From: Tannerella sp.
GTDB taxonomy: Bacteria > Bacteroidota > Bacteroidia > Bacteroidales > Tannerellaceae
DNA: 7,375 bases
NCBI GenBank assembly: GCA_031289445.1
Contig: JAITPL010000048.1
Span: forward strand, 1 to 7,375
Reading direction: 5' to 3'
Within the stretch, counting starts at the first letter, position 1, and every line of letters starts with the position of its first letter. The position numbers and the translations under genes are program-made. Below, in pieces: positions 4,648-7,375 of this stretch. The notes beneath the pieces are model-generated. The model ran no database searches. It saw nothing but the letters and a program-made list of their open reading frames with translations, and was not told the origin of the DNA.

Positions 4648-5673
4648 TTACCTTCGTCTGTTTAGCGCTTTGTGATAGAGATTGGCGTTACGTGTATGCT
4701 CGGCGAGGGTAACGGCGAAATTGTGCCGGCCGGAGAAATTTTCTTTTGCACACATATACAGATAGTTATGATGCTCGTAATTAAGCACGGCGTCAATGCT
4801 TTTAGGAGAAGGGATGCGGATAGGGCCTGGCGGCAGACCTTCGTGCAGATAAGTGTTGTAGGGCGATTCGACTGCAAGGTGAACGTTCAGTATGCGTCGC
4901 AGGGAAAAGTCGCCTACTGCAAATTTGACAGTGGGGTCGGCTTGCAGAAGCATACCTTTATAGAGGCGGTTGACGTAGAGACCTGCCACTCTGGCATACT
5001 CGTCTTCGGCAGCCGTTTCTTCTTCGACGATAGAGGCGAGGGTTGCCACTTCGACAGGTGTAAGTCGCATATTTTCAGCCTTCCGGCGGCGGCTCTCGTT
5101 CCAGAAAGCGTCAAACTCGCGTTTCATGCGCTCCATCAACTTGTCCACAGGTATATTCCAATAGACTTCGTAGGTGTTGGGAATAAACATCGAGCTTATA
5201 GTCTGGGTGTTGAAACCCAATGATTGACAATACTTTTCGTCGTCAAGCGGCCTCTGCAATTCGCCAACTCCCATCATCAACTGTTCCGACAGGCGCGTGG
5301 CGAGGTCGGTAGTGAGGCGTATGTTATTGAAAGTCAGTCGAACAGGCGACTGTTGACCCCGTCGCAGCCGGTTAAGTAACTCAATGCTACTCATTTTAGG
5401 CTCGACTGCATAACGCCCCGACTTGATATTTTCAGGATATTGACGCAGTTTGGCAAGCAGCTTGAACACTTCGATTGCGCGGCAGTCTGCCGAATCTACA
5501 AGTTCGCGGCAGAGAGCGTCGAAATCCTTACGGTCTTCATAGATATGGATATATCGCGTTTCGGTCGGGCGGAAATGAGGGTAGATAAGAAAATAGCAAG
5601 CCCCTACTCCACAAGCCGCCACAAGCAGTATCCCTGCACATATCCATAAAAATAATTTCTTCCTGATTTTCAT
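4648..5673 (-). CDS. mltG: Endolytic murein transglycosylase MltG
   Basis: A 341-residue, single-pass inner-membrane enzyme that cleaves nascent peptidoglycan glycan strands and is thought to set their length, acting in the periplasm. A basic N-terminus (MKIRKK) precedes one membrane helix (7-30). A LysM-like region follows at about 40-112, including SGRYAVEPKMSSIELLNRL (85-103). The YceG catalytic domain carries LASIVEEET (212-220), with Glu217 the likely catalytic residue by alignment with the E. coli SIVEKET motif, then LQADPTVKF (243-251), GLPPGPI (279-285) and GRHNFAVTLAEHTRN (315-329). Length fits the family. Its ATG overlaps the symporter stop as ATGA, indicating coupled translation. 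No sign of damage. Confidence 0.95.
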   Translation of the reverse strand: MKIRKKLFLWICAGILLVAACGVGACYFLIYPHFRPTETRYIHIYEDRKDFDALCRELVDSADCRAIEVFKLLAKLRQYPENIKSGRYAVEPKMSSIELLNRLRRGQQSPVRLTFNNIRLTTDLATRLSEQLMMGVGELQRPLDDEKYCQSLGFNTQTISSMFIPNTYEVYWNIPVDKLMERMKREFDAFWNESRRRKAENMRLTPVEVATLASIVEEETAAEDEYARVAGLYVNRLYKGMLLQADPTVKFAVGDFSLRRILNVHLAVESPYNTYLHEGLPPGPIRIPSPKSIDAVLNYEHHNYLYMCAKENFSGRHNFAVTLAEHTRNANLYHKALNRRR

Positions 5674-7214
5674 TCTTTTTTTTGCAGGCTTACTATGATG
5701 ATTACAGCGATTGAGAGAGGAAGCGCGAATACTATGGGGTCAATGGAGTTCCATGGATAGAGTTCAAAAAGTACGTCCTTACCGGTGAGTGCGCGGCAGA
5801 TGCCTACCGGAACGGCTTCGGCCTTGTGCATAAAGAGCATCATGAAAAGGCTTACAAAGAGACCGGTTGACAGGCTGGCTATGGCTCCTGCGCGGGTCGC
5901 CCGCTTCCAGTAGAGCGAGCAGAAATAAGTCGGCAGGAATGTGGCGGCGCAAATACCCATAAACAGCGCAGTGCCTTTAGCGATAATGCCGGCGCTGAGG
6001 GTATAACAGATAATGTAACTGATTATTATTGAGATAAGTACGCCCAGACGTGCACCAAGCGAGGAGTGCGGATTACGGCGGCGGCCAAGAAGCGGAAAGA
6101 TATCCGTACCGAATGCAGAACCCATAGTGTGGAAGAGGGCGCTCAGTGTGGACATGCTCGCCGAGATGATGCACAGCATGAAGAACACTCCAAACCAGTG
6201 CGGCATGGCGCTGTTGATAAAGAGAGGTATAATCTTGTCCAGGTCGGGCACTACTTCGGAGGCTACAAGGCCGTTGGTACGCAGGAAGTAGAGGTTTGAA
6301 AGAGCGCCTATATGGTAGATTGTGCCTACGGTGATTGCAATAAAGAGGCTTCCGATAAGAATACCGCGATTGAGTTGTTTAGAGCTTTTGACCATCATAA
6401 AACGCACAGCCAACTGCGGTTGAGCAAGACATCCTATACCCACGCCGAGAATCAGCGAGGTAACGAGAGTGTACCATTGCGGCGAGCCGGTAACAGGCAT
6501 GCTTGTCCAGCCCTGATGACCGATGGCCCGGAAGCGTTCAGGCACAAGATGGGCTATATCCGTCAGTGCGCGGTTAGCTTCACTGAAACCCATATCCATC
6601 GTCTTATAAAACCAAATCAGCAGGAAAAACATGCAGGCAAACATTATAACTGCCTGAAAAGCATCGGTGTACATCACGCCTTTGATGCCTCCAGTGATGA
6701 CGTAAGCGGCGACTATAAGAGTGAAAACCAGCAGCGCTACATTGTAGTCGATATGAAACATCTGCTCGATAAACACTGCGCCTCCCTTCATCACCACTGC
6801 GGTGTAGAGGGGCATACCTATGAAAATCACCACCGCTACAAATACCTGTACCGTGCGTGAGCCGAAGTGCAGACCCAAGAGTCCGGGAAAGGTGTTTGCG
6901 CCATACTTTTCGCCTATGCGTCGGGTGCGGCGACCGAAGAAGATGAAAGCCACCACAACGCCCATCAGCATGTTCAGTACGCAGAGCCACTGTATGCCCA
7001 TTCCGAATGTTGCGGCGACGCCTCCGAAGCCCACTATGGCCGAAGCCGAGATAAAGGTCGCGCCATAAGACAGCGCCATGATGACCGCATTGGTCTGCCG
7101 CCCTCCGAGCAGATAGTCGGAGGCGTTTTTTGTCCGTTTGTAGCCGAGGTAACCCAGCCACGCAAGCACGAACATATACAAGATAACTATAATACCTATG
7201 TCCAATGTTTCCAT
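5670..7214 (-). CDS. Sodium:solute symporter (SSF) family transporter
   Basis: A 514-residue polytopic inner-membrane protein of the SSF family (PutP/SGLT type), expected to couple Na+ entry to uptake of a small solute. It has about 13 hydrophobic segments. ASDYLLGGR (31-39) and the SSF signature region YVITGGIKGVMYTDAFQAV (171-189) are present. ISASMSTLSAL (350-360) corresponds to the transmembrane-8 segment whose Ser/Thr pair (here Ser355/Thr356) helps form the Na2 site in PutP and vSGLT, so Na+ dependence is likely. The substrate cannot be read from sequence. The start at 7214 is preferred over 7265 because a strong AGGAGG lies 9 nt upstream and the 17 extra residues (MRSGTVSHIGTGRRNSN) overlap the accessory gene out of frame. 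Confidence 0.92.
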   Translation of the reverse strand: METLDIGIIVILYMFVLAWLGYLGYKRTKNASDYLLGGRQTNAVIMALSYGATFISASAIVGFGGVAATFGMGIQWLCVLNMLMGVVVAFIFFGRRTRRIGEKYGANTFPGLLGLHFGSRTVQVFVAVVIFIGMPLYTAVVMKGGAVFIEQMFHIDYNVALLVFTLIVAAYVITGGIKGVMYTDAFQAVIMFACMFFLLIWFYKTMDMGFSEANRALTDIAHLVPERFRAIGHQGWTSMPVTGSPQWYTLVTSLILGVGIGCLAQPQLAVRFMMVKSSKQLNRGILIGSLFIAITVGTIYHIGALSNLYFLRTNGLVASEVVPDLDKIIPLFINSAMPHWFGVFFMLCIISASMSTLSALFHTMGSAFGTDIFPLLGRRRNPHSSLGARLGVLISIIISYIICYTLSAGIIAKGTALFMGICAATFLPTYFCSLYWKRATRAGAIASLSTGLFVSLFMMLFMHKAEAVPVGICRALTGKDVLFELYPWNSIDPIVFALPLSIAVIIIVSLQKKE

Positions 7215-7215
7215 G

Positions 7216-7329
7216 TTACTGTTCCTCCTCCCTGTTCCAATGTGAGACACCGTACCAGATCGCAAACGCGAGGCACAAAAACATCAGCAGATATGCTATA
7301 CAAATTCCCGGATCGCTTATTCCAAACAT
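7216..7329 (-). CDS. Symporter small accessory protein (37 residues)
   Basis: A 37-residue peptide too short for most gene finders. It begins MFGISDPGICIAYLLMFLCL and ends WYGVSHWNREEEQ. It has one hydrophobic segment (about 9-26), followed by Trp-Tyr-Gly and HWN, then acidic residues. This pattern (M-[LF]-G-x-x-D-P start, single helix, [VI]x-x-WN end) is that of the small accessory proteins encoded directly before SSF symporters. Only 1 nt separates its TAA from the symporter ATG, and the symporter ribosome-binding site lies in its EEE codons. It is likely a membrane partner or stabiliser of the symporter (inference). No promoter is visible in the AT-rich 46 nt upstream to the window end. 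Confidence 0.85.
   Translation of the reverse strand: MFGISDPGICIAYLLMFLCLAFAIWYGVSHWNREEEQ
7224..7229 (-). promoter_or_regulatory. Strong Shine-Dalgarno (AGGAGG) of the symporter
   Basis: On the minus strand AGGAGG sits 9 nt before the ATG at 7214, inside GAG-GAG-GAA codons of the accessory peptide. It decides the symporter start. Bacteroidota genes mostly lack such sites, so it stands out, although it may simply follow from the Glu codons. Confidence 0.6.
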
Positions 7330-7375
7330 ATTAAGTTAATTTTGTTAATTTATGATATTGTTATTATTTAAATGT

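Noticed and set aside
6312..6860. Plus-strand open frame of 182 codons opposite the symporter
   Set aside because: It is a His-rich antisense shadow of a well-supported gene.
6604..7161. Minus-strand open frame of 185 codons inside the symporter gene
   Set aside because: It is a shifted-frame shadow of the symporter, with an Arg/His/Leu-rich composition and no domain.
7215..7265. Longer symporter start at 7265
   Set aside because: It would overlap the accessory peptide out of frame and place 17 polar residues before the first helix; AGGAGG points to 7214.

Overview
The window looks like a chromosomal segment from the order Bacteroidales (phylum Bacteroidota). The evidence is the two -33 TTTG / -7 TAnnTTTG promoters of the Bacteroides type, a short XRE regulator with the Bacteroidota-style C-terminal 'RILIFYTDSTY' tail, an IorA without a ferredoxin domain, and AT-rich intergenic DNA full of short hairpin repeats. 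I cannot name a genus from the sequence alone.

Layout. Bases 1-971 hold no convincing gene. They contain a dense collection of short repeats: two CCCC-GAT-GGGG hairpins, a 27-nt repeat present twice with a third partial copy, a perfect 30-bp inverted repeat bounding a 241-bp block, a 33-bp perfect palindrome, a four-unit 7-nt tandem repeat, and a palindrome-rich control region. That control region carries a good promoter for the plus-strand regulator at 972-1517. Everything after that is on the minus strand and forms two transcription units. Unit A (2285 down to 1514) has its own promoter and encodes two small membrane proteins, a CD225/dispanin (IFITM-like) protein and a DUF2752 protein. It collides tail-to-tail with the regulator, with a 4-bp overlap of stop codons. 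Unit B (7329 down to 2382) is a tightly packed five-gene run: a 37-residue symporter accessory peptide, a sodium:solute symporter, the endolytic transglycosylase MltG, and the two subunits of indolepyruvate:ferredoxin oxidoreductase (IorA, IorB). Its promoter lies outside the window, and an internal promoter before iorA is possible.

How the genes may work together. The accessory peptide and symporter almost certainly act as a pair, because the Shine-Dalgarno-like sequence of the symporter lies inside the last codons of the peptide. Symporter and mltG share an ATGA stop/start overlap, so they are translationally coupled. IorA and IorB form one enzyme that oxidatively decarboxylates aryl pyruvates made by transamination of aromatic amino acids. 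A functional link to the symporter (for example uptake of an organic substrate) is only a guess, and MltG is a cell-wall enzyme with no evident metabolic link to the rest.

I found no clear new defence or mobile system. The most unusual items are the palindrome array in front of the XRE regulator, the 30-bp inverted-repeat block, the close match of the CD225 protein to animal IFITM proteins, and the tiny accessory gene that conventional ORF length cut-offs would miss.
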